NCBI RefSeq assembly: GCF_009017415.1
Contig: NC_092403.1
Span: 3,188,169 to 3,252,168 of the forward strand
DNA length: 64,000 bases
Direction: 5' to 3'
Origin: Aspergillus flavus
Lineage: Eukaryota; Ascomycota; Eurotiomycetes; Eurotiales; Aspergillaceae
This document shows positions 1-11,918 of the stretch, one piece after another. A program made the translations under genes and the position numbers. The first letter of the stretch is position 1; every line of letters begins with the position of its first letter. The notes beneath the pieces are model-generated. The model saw only the letters and a list, made by a program, of their open reading frames with translations. It ran no database searches and was not told the DNA's origin.

Positions 1-770
1 AAGCGTCAAACAATGGTCTGCATTCCCGGAAAAGTCACTGGAACGATTTTGACCAAGATTTCACTTACGCTCCCATGAAACACTCAGAATGATCGATCTA
101 GATGGGCAAATGTCTGGTTGCGCAACGTTTACCCTGCTATTCCGGTTCGCCGTCAGCCTTTCAGAGCAGGACGAACTTGGCCAGTCAGTCAATGAAACTT
201 CATATCTGCCCCCGTATTATATATGCTATTCGGGCCTTCGCATGTATGATAGATCGCACTGTCATGAGATCCTGTGGCTCCACCCTCTTTCTGCTCGAAA
301 CAAGATCTTGGCAGCGGGTATCGAGTTCTCCTGGCAGACTCCCTCTACCCCTTCAGTAGTAGTCTATCGAACCGTCTGCTCGGATTGATTAAACCTGTCA
401 GCTTGACACACTGCGACAGTTAGCACTGTCTCAGGGATTGCTGTTTGGCGGTGATATCTGGTAGTTAGGAAGGGGTTTGCTCCGTGCGGTGATGAGAGTG
501 AAACATCATATCGACCGGTGGAGAGCTTTCAGTGGGCGGTAATTGGCATTCGGGATATCGAGCTTCGTAGGGCCTAATCCTGTTGTGCGTATTGGTGGAA
601 GGTATTGCATGTTTCAGAATTAGAAACTCGGGAACTCCCCTGAAGGATGACAAGAAGCTATCATACCAGCTGCCATGGCTTGATGTATTGCGGATTTCTA
701 TATATTACTGTGATCCCTCTGCGACAGATATACTGGCGTACACCAAGGCATTGTCATCCACTCACTCACC
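1..770. other. Leading intergenic region, no gene seen
   Basis: No reading frame here has a convincing start, family motif or exon structure; the open frames at 89-388 are short and unrelated to anything I recognise. The last 100 bases serve as promoter and 5' leader of the gene starting at 771. Confidence 0.5.
699..706 (+). promoter_or_regulatory. TATA-like element
   Basis: TATATATT lies about 70 bases upstream of the ATG at 771, a reasonable distance for a fungal core promoter. This rests on position and sequence only. Confidence 0.35.
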
Positions 771-2282
771 ATGAGAGGGATTGTCGCTCTTTCTTTCCTC
801 TCTGTGGCGCTGGGCGTCACGGCGGACTTGACTGAATCCAACTTGCACAAATACCCTAAGGTGCTGGCACTCGAAAATTCTTTTAACCCCATCAAAGAGG
901 CTTACTGGACTGGATATCCTCACCATCGACGAACTCCATTTTCGGTTTCTCCCGATGGAAAATCAGCTTACGTTGCCTACCTTGACGCGAGCGAAACAGA
1001 CATTCATGTGCAGCAAGTGGATGTAGACACGTTTCAATCGACCGGGACGTCGGTTACGGTTTCCGGTGGCAAGGAAGGTTTGTGAATAGTCTACAATGGA
1101 TCACCATGTGGGTGCTTACGATGCAGAGCAGCGGGCGGACTTGTCGCCCATAATGATGGTTTCGCCCTCCTGACGAACGAGGCCATGCCATCTGGAACGA
1201 CAAACGCACCACCCAGCGATACACCGGTCCCAGTCCTATATCGATACACAGATGGGAAACAAACGTGGAAGACGTGGCTGGGTGGACCTGGTGTCCACGA
1301 GGCTGACGGTCTCTCCGCGTCGCCTGATCTCAATGGCGATCTGGTCTACTCGGAGCAAGCGGGTCTATACGGCGCCTACTTTGTCGTCACCGATTACTCT
1401 GGCGACGCAGCCGGACACTATGGTGACAGTATTCAATACGTTGCAGCTAATGGAACACTTGTCACAATCACAGGGGCCAGCAGCTCCTGGGGCTGTAGCC
1501 ATAATACTGGCATCGCTTTCGAGTCGGCCGATGAACCTCCGTTTGCGAGTATCTGCGCAGAAGACCAGGGAGCTATTTGGCTGAATAGTAAAACACTGGG
1601 TATGTCAAATGACGGCGTGAAAATCTCCAATGAGAATACCACCAACGGAGCCTCGGGGGAGCCCATGGGGGGCATGTCCGGCAGTTATAGTGCTCTCGCT
1701 CGCTTTGCGGAAAGCACTCGGTATATCTTCGCCTGGGTTTCCCGCGGTGCAATGGATCTCACCGAAAATACGTGGATGGGAAGTGGCTACACGCATGCCC
1801 TGAATCGCACCAACAATCGTAACGTAGCCATCTCCCTGTTCTCCGATAAATACACCATTGTTGGAGAGCAGGCGACTTCAGAGGTCGGTGCCGAAGATGG
1901 CGATAAGCAGATCAATTGGCTCACCGAGGGCGCAAACGACTGTTCGAATGCGCATGCCGCGACGTTCGGAAACAACAGTGCACTGGTGACGTGGGAGGAG
2001 ATCTCGGATCCAATTTGCGACTTTGTGGCCATGGGATGCCGCGGACAGTTCGCTGGTACATTCTTCCAGCAGGTAGATTCCACTGGAAAACGGGTCGGCA
2101 GTCCGTTGAAAAGCATGGATACCTTTGTCGCCGGCGACATGGTGACAATGCCCGATGGTCGGATCTGCTGGCCATATGTGAGCATGGACTGGGATCTATC
2201 GCAGGCTGTATATGCATTGACTTCTTCGACCACCACGACCATGAGTTTCGCCTGTATTGATCTCACTGGTGACTCTTCCTAG
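771..2282 (+). CDS. Secreted protein of unknown function, possibly beta-propeller-like
   Basis: The ATG at 771 sits in a CACCATG context and opens a classic signal peptide (hydrophobic LSFLSVALGV, probable cleavage after VTA). One intron splits the gene. Two models keep the frame: GTGAAT at 1082 to CAG at 1126 (45 nt, 488 aa), or GTTTGT at 1078 to AG at 1128 (51 nt, 486 aa). Exon 2 stays open to TAG at 2280-2282. The protein is rich in Gly, Ser, Thr and Asp, has several N-glycosylation sequons and scattered cysteines (for example SSWGCSHN, CDFVAMGC), and shows no catalytic motif I can name. Recurring segments of the S-x-D-G-K and G-D-x-V type suggest beta-propeller blades; that is inference. 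It lies outside the recognisable tailoring genes and may be unrelated to them. Confidence 0.8.
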
Positions 2283-2511
2283 ATTGCAACCTCATCGAGC
2301 AACGCCATCCTGACGAGCGCTGCTCCATCGAATAATGCTTTGCTTTTTCCTCTCCTGGTCGAAGTAGGTTAGGTTAGGAATATGTCTGTATCCATAGCGA
2401 TGTACACAATCGTAGGGAGATGAGCCGAGAGAAAGAGAGAGAAGTCCATTCGACTTGAATACAAGGACCCCTAAACCATATGCTTATATATTTTTTGTAT
2501 CTTCAGTATTC

Positions 2512-4346
2512 CTACACGTTACGGCGAGTCAGCCTAAGGATCTGATCGTCTCCATCTATTGGCTTTCCTGGTCCGAGACTTGGCTTAGCTTCATCAAGCC
2601 TTGGGAAGCCTTTCCCTCGCACACCCAACACTTCTTGATCCGGTCCAATTACCTCCAAATCGTATCTCCAAAAGAGAAGTGCCAGATAGGCGAGCACCTG
2701 ATGCCTTCCCACAACTCTCCCGCTGCACAATGTGGTGCCGCCGCCAAACCCGCGAAACTCCACCTTCCGCAGGAGCGACTTGTTCCGATAAAATCGGTAG
2801 CAGTCAAAAGTTTCAGGATCCGGTCCAAAGGCCGCACTATGCATCATTTGAGTCCGCTGTGGGATTATAATCTTGGTACCTTTGGGAATGCGGCGACCGT
2901 CCAGGGTCGTATCTCGGGTGGTTTCACGAAAGCTACTACCCGTAGCGGTGAAGCGTAAGGTCTCATTGAACGTTGAATTCATGATGGGACAGCTGTTGAG
3001 TAGTGGGTCTTTGGAGACATCTGCCAGTATAGTTCCATCAATCGTAGGGCTGGAGTCGAGGGCCCGCATCATGGGCGCGATCTCCTCTCGGATCTCGTTC
3101 ACCACTGTGGGGTTGTTCATCAAATGGGCAATCATCCAGTATGATATAGCGTTGACATTGGAATTGAGTCTGGCACGTTTCAGTCGATCCTCAGCCTGGG
3201 TCCATGAAGAGATAGCATGGAAAGCCTCTGACTTACCCCCACAGGATCGTAAAAACGATACCTGCGATGTCTCTATCGGGAATCCCGGCTTGCTTATAGT
3301 CATCATAGACATCGTTAACGAATGAGACAGAGCCGGGCCGCTCCTCGGCGGGAAAGGCGTAGTATTTCACAAGAACCTCAATCAGATGGTCCCGGAGCTG
3401 CGTTGCGTGCTTGGCTAGAAAGGACGGGAGTCTGTATGAGACCTTCCAGCTAATGGAATCCCATGCTTTAAGGAACGATCGAATATTGGGCTCTATCTCT
3501 AGTATGCGAGGGCCAAAAAATGATGTTAGCTGGGCGTCGATAATCACATCACGGCACAAGCATTCTAGCGAAACCACCTTCACATCTGCTGTTGCAGCGA
3601 GGACACTGGTGTTGTAGAACGAGTCCCACTGCAGTGTGTTGTTCACATGGACTAGGGAGTTGGTCATAAATTCGTGCATTGCATCTGGCTGCGTGAGCTG
3701 TTTATGTAGTAGATGGATTCCTGTATGCGCGGCGGTCATTTGTTTGGCGCTTGGAAAGAGCGATTTATAACCTTCCGCCGGGGTCCTCCACAAAAGCGGC
3801 TTGCTCTCGCGCGAGACAGTGGCGATCTCATCATAGACGAGATCTACGAATGGCTCGAAAGCAAATGTCGGGCTGTCTTTGTCAATAGCGGCAATCTGTG
3901 CAGCCGTTGTGACCATCACCATATCCTGCCCGGCTATACGCAGGGCACATAGTTTGTGGCGGAACTCTTTCTTGGCCCTAGCAAAAAGGGCACTAGAATT
4001 TCTAAAGAAAGGTACGGCATGACCTATAAAGTAGTGGAGTTTGCACCTCCAGTCAGTGCTGCGGCTGCGTCCCATTGGAGATGGCCCTTATAACACACCG
4101 AGATCTAGTAGCATTAGCCATGGTGACTCGCAGGAAGAAAGATATCGGAAACCTACATGGAATCCAATATGGGAGATACTCTAATCGGTCACGATAGAGC
4201 CGCGGGGAGATAGTGAATGCCCATAGCCTCCACGCGAAGAGTACTAGAAGCAGTAGATACAGGACGCGATGGAACTTGGTCCGCTCTCCCGTCGCTATGT
4301 CTTGCGCGTCGGGCGAGGAGATGCTGCTCACTAGGTCATCCAACAT
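2512..4346 (-). CDS. Cytochrome P450 monooxygenase, CYP7/CYP8-like fungal type
   Basis: Haem-thiolate monooxygenase, expected at the ER membrane. The ATG at 4346 opens a short leader and one membrane helix (YLLLLVLFAWRLWAF). Exon 3 carries ETLR (ExxR, K helix) and the haem loop FGGGTTLCSGR with the cysteine ligand. The I helix reads LNSNVNAISYW, the Asn-rich form of CYP7/CYP8-like P450s rather than AGxDTT. Intron 2 (3236 to 3170, GTAAGT...CAG) fuses ILWG to LNSN exactly. Intron 1 is less certain: GTAGGT at 4156 to TATAG at 4024 gives an in-frame 544-aa total but drops the FIG of the expected FIGHA segment; an alternative acceptor a few codons upstream would keep it. The gene is divergent from the P450 at 4979. 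The substrate is unknown; I see no disabling lesion. Confidence 0.88.
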
Positions 4347-4978
4347 TTTTTGTTTCTCACTCTAGGTGACCTACAAACAAGCAAGTACGAAGTGGAGTGG
4401 TATTCGAAAGGGTCATGGTGAAGCGTCGTTGCTCGAGGCTTCCTTTTGAAATAGGGCTCCAAGGCAGAGTAAACCAGGTATTCAATAATTTCTGCATAAC
4501 CTTCCAATTAGGCAGTGGCTCAGAGAGGAGATAAGCGCCAAGAGAGGCGGAGTCATGAAGCAGCAAACAGACATCATCCCACAGTTGCATATGAGGGGTT
4601 ATGAAGCCAAGACATAAGGCTACTTCTGATGCTATAATAGGCGAGTTGTGGACTGTTTCGGGGCTGTTTTGCATGTCAGAAACGGTGTTTGTTATGATTA
4701 AGCCCCAGTCTTAGATGGCCTCACCGCGAGCTATAACCAGGTATCATTTTCTATTGGTAAGACTGCAGATCCACGGCACCTTTATTGATCCCTGCCCCCT
4801 TGGCCTATGGATGAGGGTGTAAGAAATTAGGGCAAGGCGGGCATAACCGCGGAAACCGACAAACAAAGACCAACAGGCTAATGTAACCTCAGCTGCACCA
4901 TTTCCTTTCGTCCGCGTCAATTCCCCTTTCTTCGTATTTCACTTTCCATTGATTCCTACTCCGTACCCACCCATCACC
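4347..4978. promoter_or_regulatory. Bidirectional promoter region between two P450 genes
   Basis: This 632-bp gap separates two divergent P450 starts, so it must carry both promoters, and co-regulation is plausible. A CCAAT box occurs near 4504. A minus-strand open frame at 4357-4674 falls inside but resembles no protein and I treat it as chance. Confidence 0.5.
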
Positions 4979-6760
4979 ATGCTTCTACTGCTGCTCGAAA
5001 CTCTGGCCCTGGCCTACGTGGCCTGGAGCTTGGTAGCGATGGAGATCAACTACCGCCGCGCGTGTGCTATGAAAATTCCTCTGGTGCGGCTGTGTATCGA
5101 CCCCCAGAACCTACTTTGGGTCATTCTCGAGCCCCATCTCTGGCCCTGGCTCGATCGACTTCCCATCAACTGGGGTAATTTTGGTCGCTACTCTCGGCGC
5201 GGCTGGTACTTTGCCGACCGAGGCGAGTCGCATCGCCGCTACGGTCCGATCTGGGCGCTGGTCACTCCCAAGGAAATTTACATCAATGTCGCCGACTCAG
5301 AAGCAATCCATGACATCTTCCAACGACGGACGGATTTTATTCGCCCCGTGGAACAGTATAGTATGTCTGCTACCGACCATTGCGTACCTATAACCCCGGT
5401 GCCTAATCATTATACTGCATTGTAGCGGTGCTCGAAGTCTATGGACCATGTATCTCCACGGCAAATACAACCGACTGGCCACGTCATCGAAAGGTGCTTG
5501 CTACTCCTTTCAACGAGAGTGTGATGTCCTTTGTATGGGATGAAAGTGTGGAGCAGACCCGCCAGATGATTGACATCTGGGCCTCTCCAGACCTCGATAA
5601 GATCTCCAGCGTCGCGAAGGATACCCGTACACTATCGTTGAATGTCCTCGCTGCTATAGGATTTCGAAAATCGTATCCTTTTCGCAGTGGTAATGGCAAC
5701 AGTCACCGGGAGCAAAGTGACTCTGTAAGCTATCGTGATGCCTTGCAGACCGTGCTCGATAATGCCATCTTGCTGATGATTATGCCGCGGCGACTCCTCT
5801 CTCTTTCGTTTGCTCCGGAATCGTGGCAACAATTGGCCAAAGCCGCGACGGACTTTAAGCAGCACATGGTGCGTATGCTGGACGAGGAGGTACAGGCCTT
5901 GAACGAGGGCAAAGCTGGCTCGGGGGGTCTGATGACGTCCTTTGTGCGCGTCATGAATCTCAAGCAGGAGGACGCACCGTCAAAAGGACTGACTACCGAC
6001 GAGATCTTTGGCAACATATTCGTGATCAACTTTGCGGGACATGATACAACGGCCAATACGCTAAGTTTCGGACTACTTCTATTGGCCGCGTACCCCGAGG
6101 TGCAAGACTGGGTTGCAGAGGAGCTCCTGTTGTTGACAAACACCAAGGGTCAATATGCTGACCTTTTCCCCAAGCTCAATCGCTGCCGCGCTGTCATGGT
6201 ATGTCTATTTTTCCCCAATCGCATATCGTTCAAACATTCATCTTGATTCTTGATAGCTGGAAACCCTCCGTCTCTACCCCCCGATCCCTTCCTTACCCAA
6301 ATGGACCAACGACCAGGCCCAACCACTGAAAGTCGGCGATAGAACGATCATGATCCCACCAAAGGTAGGAATCAATCCTAGCCTTCTCACAATGCACATC
6401 GATCCTCAGCACTGGGAGGATCCGCTGGAATGGAAACCATCACGATGGATCACGCCCACCAAGTTGGTCAGGGCGACTTCGATCGAAGATGAACAACTCA
6501 TCACTCCGGTGCGGTGCACGTACTTCCCCTGGTCGGATGGGCCACAGAACTGCCCCGGGAATAAATTCTCGCAGGTGGAGTTTGTCGCGGTCATCGCCAG
6601 TCTTTTCCGGCATCACCGGATCAGTCCCGTCGCGAACGCGGGAGAGACGTTCCAGCAGACGCGCGAGAGGGTGCTGGCTACTACGAGAGATGTTGATCTG
6701 CAGCTGCTTCTACGGATGAAGGATGCAGAGCGGGTACATTTGAAATGTCGGCGGGTCTAA
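4979..6760 (+). CDS. Cytochrome P450 monooxygenase (AGHDTT / FPWSDGPQNCPG type)
   Basis: Haem-thiolate monooxygenase of 552 aa, anchored by an N-terminal helix (LLLLLETLALAYVAW). I start at the ATG at 4979 (CACCATG context); the in-frame TTG thirty bases upstream is not a plausible start. Introns are 5361-5425 and 6199-6256, both with GTATGT donors and TAG acceptors, and the three exons sum to a whole number of codons. Landmarks: I helix AGHDTTAN near residue 340, ExxR as ETLR in LETLRLYPP, the PxRW element as PSRW, and haem loop FPWSDGPQNCPG with its Cys ligand. That haem loop and I helix place it in a different P450 clan from the genes at 2512 and 13747. All key residues are present; the substrate is not predictable. 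Confidence 0.92.
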
Positions 6761-7707
6761 ACCACTGCGAACCTCAAATGGACCTAGCAGAGCACCAGCA
6801 TCGTACTATCAGGCGCAAGCGGAGAAGGCAGCCGGCCGACTCGAGAGATGCCAGAAAATAAACTTGCTAAACTGGCGCCTCTAGTGAGTCTGACAAAGGG
6901 ACATGTCGCACCACCACCAGACAACGCTATTCTGTGAGCGATTCTAGAAGCCTTCGCGAAAAGTGAGAATACAACCCAGCACCTGCACCAGGAGAGCCAA
7001 GCCAGGCAGGCGGAGACCTCTCGATTCTATGCGCTGATCACGAAGCTGCGTGACAAGTTGTGCTTAGAAGCCAAGGAGACAAGCGCCTAAAGCTATAGAG
7101 ATAATATATACCAGATACGCCAGTACATGGACCAAGATCTCTACATTAGAAAAGCTCTACTACTCTATTGAACAAAAGCTGGACACATCAAATGACCTCC
7201 TTGTACTGGTAAAAATCACTTTCGGGAATATTGGAAGACCAAAATAGAAAGATAGTATTGTTAAGAAACAGTAGCCTAGGCAATTAACCGCAATAATCAG
7301 ATAATATCAGATCCATGTGCTGGTAGGAAACCGCGAGTAACACTGACATAAGTTCTCTGCAAATATAGCAAATGGACAATATACAGGTAAGAGATGCTTC
7401 AGCGATACCGGTGTACATCCAGGTACATCCAGGCAATCCTCCCTCTCGATTTGGGAGGCGAGTCATCGTTGAACACAACAAGATGGAAGTCGAACATGGC
7501 TGCTGTACGAGCAACCATTCGCATCGTGATGACCACTGGCCGTCTTGACAAGGACAGTCATAACCACCCTTACCACTGTCCACACCAGATTCACATCACG
7601 TCTCCGCGTTTGTCAAGGTAGTATCACTGTTCCACGGTGTCAGCGTTTTGTATGAAAGTAGGTAAAGAAACGGGCTTGTTATTAGGATTTTAGAGAAAAG
7701 AAGAATT
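6761..7707. other. Gene-free stretch with possible coding debris
   Basis: No intact gene. Around 6785-6890 the plus strand reads as a short Ala/Gln/Glu-rich helical peptide (YYQAQAEKAAGRLERCQK) before a stop, which could be debris of a coiled-coil gene. A 99-codon minus-strand frame at 7284-7583 has no recognisable content. Confidence 0.4.
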
Positions 7708-8123
7708 CTACCAAGGCAAAGGAGGGTTGCGAAGATGTGCCTGGTCTAATTGGCGGAGTATCTCTTTCGCCGGTGCCCATGAAGTAAGAACAGATCCAGC
7801 TAATGTCAGCCAGGCCATGTTGCTGCCCAACATCTGCAGTACTTTCGGCTGAGTCCGGAGACCATTAATGCGGGTGATGAGATCAGCTTCATCGAAATAG
7901 TCCCAGGTGCCTGCAGGGTTGAGCAAATTTGGGTAAAGAATCGGGAATACCTCATAGCAGAGAATATGATCGAGCTGATCACCCTAATAATGATGCCGAG
8001 ACGATGCAGCGATTGTGCCATAAGGGCTATGTCATCTGACGACATTACGCAGTCGAGGAAAAGAGTCGAAAGGCAGATGCAGGCGTCTTTTTCAGCCTCC
8101 GTCAGAGATTCGATGTTGCTCAT
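7708..8123 (-). pseudogene. DUF7079-like bacterial-type small protein, frameshifted
   Basis: The ATG at 8123 opens LTEAEKDACICLSTLFLD, followed by a Met/Leu-rich helix ending LHRLGI. The expected continuation (DQLDHILCYEVFPILYP, then LLNPAGTWDYFDEADL, to a TAG at 7708) lies in another frame beginning near 7975. From memory of the family, the pattern LTEAEK...LSxLFLD...EVxPxLxxNL...AGxWxxFDExxL matches small bacterial proteins grouped as DUF7079, whose role is unknown. No splice pair restores the frame, so a one-base deletion near 7975-7985 is the simplest reading; an assembly error is possible. Such a gene in a fungal subtelomere would suggest transfer from bacteria. It has no obvious link to the surrounding oxidative enzymes. 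Confidence 0.5.
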
Positions 8124-8527
8124 GATTGTTGCTGGTTTTGCTGGAAGGAAGTAGACAATTCACAAAAGGCAAGTAGGGTTTCTACAGGGAGAGGGTTTCT
8201 TACCGTGATGTCTCCAGCGAGCGGTTACTTCCGAACAACTGAGGGAACCAGCAGCACCGCAGAAGCAACTTGTTGAACCACAATGCAGATGTATCTCAAT
8301 CTAGTATTTTCCCTAAAATTTTACAATCATTAGCAGCCAGGTTCTGTAACACTCACGGTAGGATGAATGTCTGACCTAAGCATCTGTGTCTATTGTATAT
8401 CGTGTGTGCATATGTAAAAGATATATACCTCTACAATTCGCTTAGGTTTGCCCAAGGAAAACTTGCTATCCTAGCACTCTCTATTCGAACCATGCAATGC
8501 CGTCTTCAGTAAGTACCTGATTCTCAC
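8124..8527. other. Intergenic, nothing recognised
   Basis: Upstream region of the frameshifted gene at 8123 and downstream region of the methyltransferase. No motif, repeat or reading frame stands out. Confidence 0.45.
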
Positions 8528-10096
8528 TTATGGACCCATCCAGTCAGCCTCAATGATGGCCATCCTCGCCCCAGCAGGCACAGTAACGCCCAAAAACCGG
8601 AACCGCTCATCCGCCTCCTTGAACAGCTCCCCCCACGTCTCCACATCTCTTTCTCGAGCGTTGTTGAACGCTTTCATAGCGATGTCCATGAACCTGAGAA
8701 TTGTCAGCAAGACACTCACTAACACACACGAAACAGATTACAAAAAGGTCAAACACATACCTCAAGTCCCGGTCCGCCTTAGGCCCCAGCTCCCCCGGTT
8801 CGGGAATACAAATATCATTAACAACCACCCTAGCCCCCTTCTTCAATGCCGGGACCAAATTTCTGAGAATTCTCACGCAATATTTGTCTGACCAATCATG
8901 CAGAATCCAGCGCAGAAGGTAAACGTCCGCTCCGTGGACAGGCTGAGGGGTCAGGAAGTCATGCGCCATACAGGTTACTCGATCCTGCAGGGACGTGGGC
9001 ACGCGTGTAGTCCAGTCCGCGATCGTCTCTGGAAGGTCCTGGACGATACAGCGGATCTGGGGGTACCGGGAGGCAATCTCTGTGCTAACCTCGCCATGAG
9101 AGCCGCCGATGTCAACGATTGTGCATTCGCCGGTGCCGAAGTCGTAGTTATCGAGGAGATGAGATAGGTGGTAGGATGGGTGGAGGTGGGAGAAGCGCAT
9201 GGCGGTTATGAATTGTGCTTGTCGACGGGGGTCGTTGGAAATCTCATCGAAGGGATTCTTATTTGTGTTGAAGGCGAGGGAGTAACCCTGTTATAGTGAA
9301 TGGGGTCAAAATCATGTGTTCTGGTGGAGGAACTGAGATAGTAGTTTCTTACCGTTTCATTGGGCTCTTCTGAACCGGGCCACTTCTCTGTCGCGTCGAC
9401 TGTTCGTGTGAACGCGGGCCAGTATTCCTCAGCAATGTTAAGAAGCCAGGCCTCTACCATAGGATTGTTGATCAGGAGTCTGGAGGCTGCGGTGTGACCG
9501 ATAATGCCTTTTTCGGGCTCATCGAAGACATGGCGACTGATGGCCACGCGAAGAAAGCGAGTGAGATCCTTAATGTTCAGATTCGTTGCTTGCGCGAGCT
9601 CTTCGAAGGTGATCGTGCCTTCGATAGGGACTTGTGGGGCGATCTTATAGCGGTAGATGTACTGGAGGCTAAGGAGAAACAATTGCTTGTACAAAGTTCA
9701 GATGGGGGAAAACAAGTGTTGCCAAGGTTGGTGAAGGGAGCTAACCTCGCCAGGGCAGCTAAACAGAAGCCCAAGTGGACCCAGGAGTAAGTGATGGAGC
9801 TCGTATGTCGCCTCAATGGCGGACTCCCTGGCATCTGCTACTTCCTGAGGGAGTGGTTGGCGGGGATCAAGTCCATCACCATACTGGTAAGATGGCTCCG
9901 GGAGGTTCAGGGACTTTACAAAGTCAAGGTAAACCTTGGTAGTGTTGTGGACTCTATCCAGTAATTGTGTAATGCTGCCTGTCGCGGCACTTTGCGATGA
10001 GAAGCGGGCCTGTATTTGCCCTAATGGCCGGCGGCACAATGAGCGCGAGGCAATTCGAACGGAAAAGGCCCGTACAGGCACATGGAAGTTTACCAT
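8528..10096 (-). CDS. SAM-dependent O-methyltransferase, plant COMT-like, with possible mitochondrial presequence
   Basis: Predicted to methylate a hydroxyl of a small aromatic or polyketide-like substrate. Four exons: 10096-9746, 9685-9353, 9287-8761, 8693-8528, totalling 458 aa with all frames consistent. The first acceptor is AAG rather than CAG/TAG. Domain order is standard: an N-terminal dimerisation/winged-helix region (LLSLQYIYRYKIAPQVP, then LNIKDLTRFLR), SAM motif I VDIGGSHGEVS near residue 270, DLPETI after it, and HDWSDKYC with the catalytic His. I start at the ATG at 10096; the in-frame TTG two codons earlier is not a likely start. The first 40 residues are unusual, rich in Arg and Ser with no acid and ending QARFSSQS, which resembles a mitochondrial targeting peptide with an MPP site. 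The catalytic domain appears intact. Confidence 0.9.
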
Positions 10097-10499
10097 GTTC
10101 AACGATGAAGATAATCAATTGTTGAAAGGGTGAAAGGTAGTTGTCCTCTTGCCCACTGCTCTCCGAATGCTTCAATCTTATTGCGGCTATATGAGTGCCC
10201 ATGAGGCAAATTATTTTTTAACCCCTAATATGTCTGTAAGATTGTGTAATTGTATATGTACAGCCCCGCTCGGACTTTTCCCCCCTGGGACCCGCAATAT
10301 AGCCCTCTTGAATGGGATCTGCAGGGACTGGGCACCATTGTAGACGTGGAAACCCAGAGGGCCATGTCAGAGTGTACTAAAGAGCAACAAAAAAGCAGGT
10401 CATAATCCTTGTTATTGCAGTCATTTTTTATGATTCGATTAACATCGGTTAGCGGTGTCTCCGATATGGACAGCCCTAACTAATCCCCGCGCGAAATGA
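10097..10499. other. Intergenic, nothing recognised
   Basis: Upstream of the methyltransferase. No clear motif or gene. Confidence 0.45.
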
Positions 10500-11200
10500 C
10501 CCCGCAGGATGGCGACTCGTGATTCTGATTGCCTGTCTATTCTTGGGGTCCTCCTTGATTGAGCTAGATACCAAAGCTATCAAAGTTGCTATTCCGCAGA
10601 TCTTGCCGGAATTCTTCACGCTGAATTCATAATGTGGCCTGTTACGCTTTTGAACTGTGACAGACGATGTTCTTCTGGGAAGTGCATGCACTCATCCAGC
10701 TGTAGTGGGCAGTATGCCATGCTCATTGCCAATGGTTCACAGCCGGGCGGGCGGGCCATTGCAGGTTTAGGCCCTGCTGTGGTCACCATTATTCGCCCAG
10801 CCCTAATACTCCAGAAGCGGTCATTTTGTACGTGGAATGTTATCAATGTATTTGTGTTTGTGGTGTGTATCGAGCCTTTTCTGCGTGCTATTTCACCCAG
10901 CCCGTAAACTGGCAATGTGTTTTCTTAGTGTATCTCTTAATAATTTAAATTCACCAATAGTAACCTACCTTCGGTGCTGTTGCTCTCGTCGGACACACGC
11001 TCTTTCTGACCTTGAGAATTAAAAGAATGATGACCGCTCGATTCTCCTGCGCGTCGAACTAGTTAGCATGGATGTTTTGGGTTGCAATGACTTGATTGAG
11101 GCAGTATCCTGCCTAGTACTATTCAATCGTTGGCAAACCTTTCGTCGGTGTAGTCACTTCAACCTTGCTATTCGTCTCCAATCATTGGAGATACAGCGAT
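10500..11200 (+). pseudogene. Decayed DHA2-type MFS transporter, N-terminal part
   Basis: Reading the plus strand across frames recovers, in the right order, conserved pieces of 14-helix fungal MFS drug transporters. Helix 1 reads WRLVILIACLFLGSSLIELD followed by AIKVAIPQI (about 10512-10605). Next come GGRAIAGLG (about 10748-10774), an NWQCVFLVYLLII piece equivalent to the usual WRWCFYINLPIG (about 10908-10947), and LDVLGCNDLIEAVSCLVLF (from about 11068), equivalent to the LDxLGxxLL helix. Stops and frame changes separate the pieces, so no functional protein is possible. A weak trace may run on to about 11440. The C-terminal part of the same family is at 16068-16708, beyond two intact genes. 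Confidence 0.6.
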
Positions 11201-11449
11201 TGCGCCCCAGTCTCGCTGCATGTCTTTCGCCGGGGGCCCGTATGCACATGTGCATTCATCCGTTTCGTTCTCGGGATAGCAAAGTACATACCTGGTGCGC
11301 TTCATACGTGTATCTTCTACGTCTTCCTTAGTGATGCGGCAAGGCATACGGATTTCCCCGCTTCTTACTTCGAAGGCCCGCATCGTATCAGTCCAGTGCC
11401 AAGCGGGATTAATTTTACCCTGCTGACGATTTCGGAAATGCCTGCATTA

Positions 11450-11918
11450 GCCCCCAGTTGGAGCAGGCACTAGACGGAGGGGTCATTACGTGAGATACAG
11501 ACTCTTCTTGTTTAAACCAACCTGTATAGGTACCTAAAAAATCCCTCTGCGTAATAAGTCGTACTTGAATATACTGGTGGGACAGGCCATTAATCCGCAG
11601 CACTATTCTACTACGAACCGCGCTTCTCGCCTATCAGGCTAGCCTCGGTCGTTCTCCAGTTCGCGACACTGGCTAATAATAACTGCGCCATGTCTATCTT
11701 TCTGGGTAAAGCGGTAATCATAGTACAATTTAAGAGTAAATTCACGGTCAGATTTCGGATCCTGACCGGGAAAGGAGGTTTAAAAGTCTGGGCGGAAAAT
11801 CTGCAGATCTTCGCCTCAACCCTGGACGCACTGGCGGTCCCGCATGAGATTGGAGATGAGGAATTCATTAAAAGATGTATTTGGTCCGTGGTGGTGCCGT
11901 TTACCTTGGGATCAAAGT
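11450..11918. other. Intergenic, two overlapping open frames of unknown meaning
   Basis: A plus-strand frame at 11690-11929 and a minus-strand frame at 11611-11922 overlap each other and the end of the membrane protein gene. Neither resembles a known family; I do not call a gene. Confidence 0.4.

Noticed and set aside
1787..2266. 159-codon antisense frame inside the secreted-protein gene
   Set aside because: It is the mirror of a well-supported coding exon and has no independent motif.
4357..4674. 105-codon minus-strand frame in the P450-P450 intergenic region
   Set aside because: No family resemblance or signal; it lies in a necessary bidirectional promoter and is short enough to be chance.
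7284..7583. 99-codon minus-strand frame
   Set aside because: Composition and content are not protein-like; no start context, splice partners or family match.
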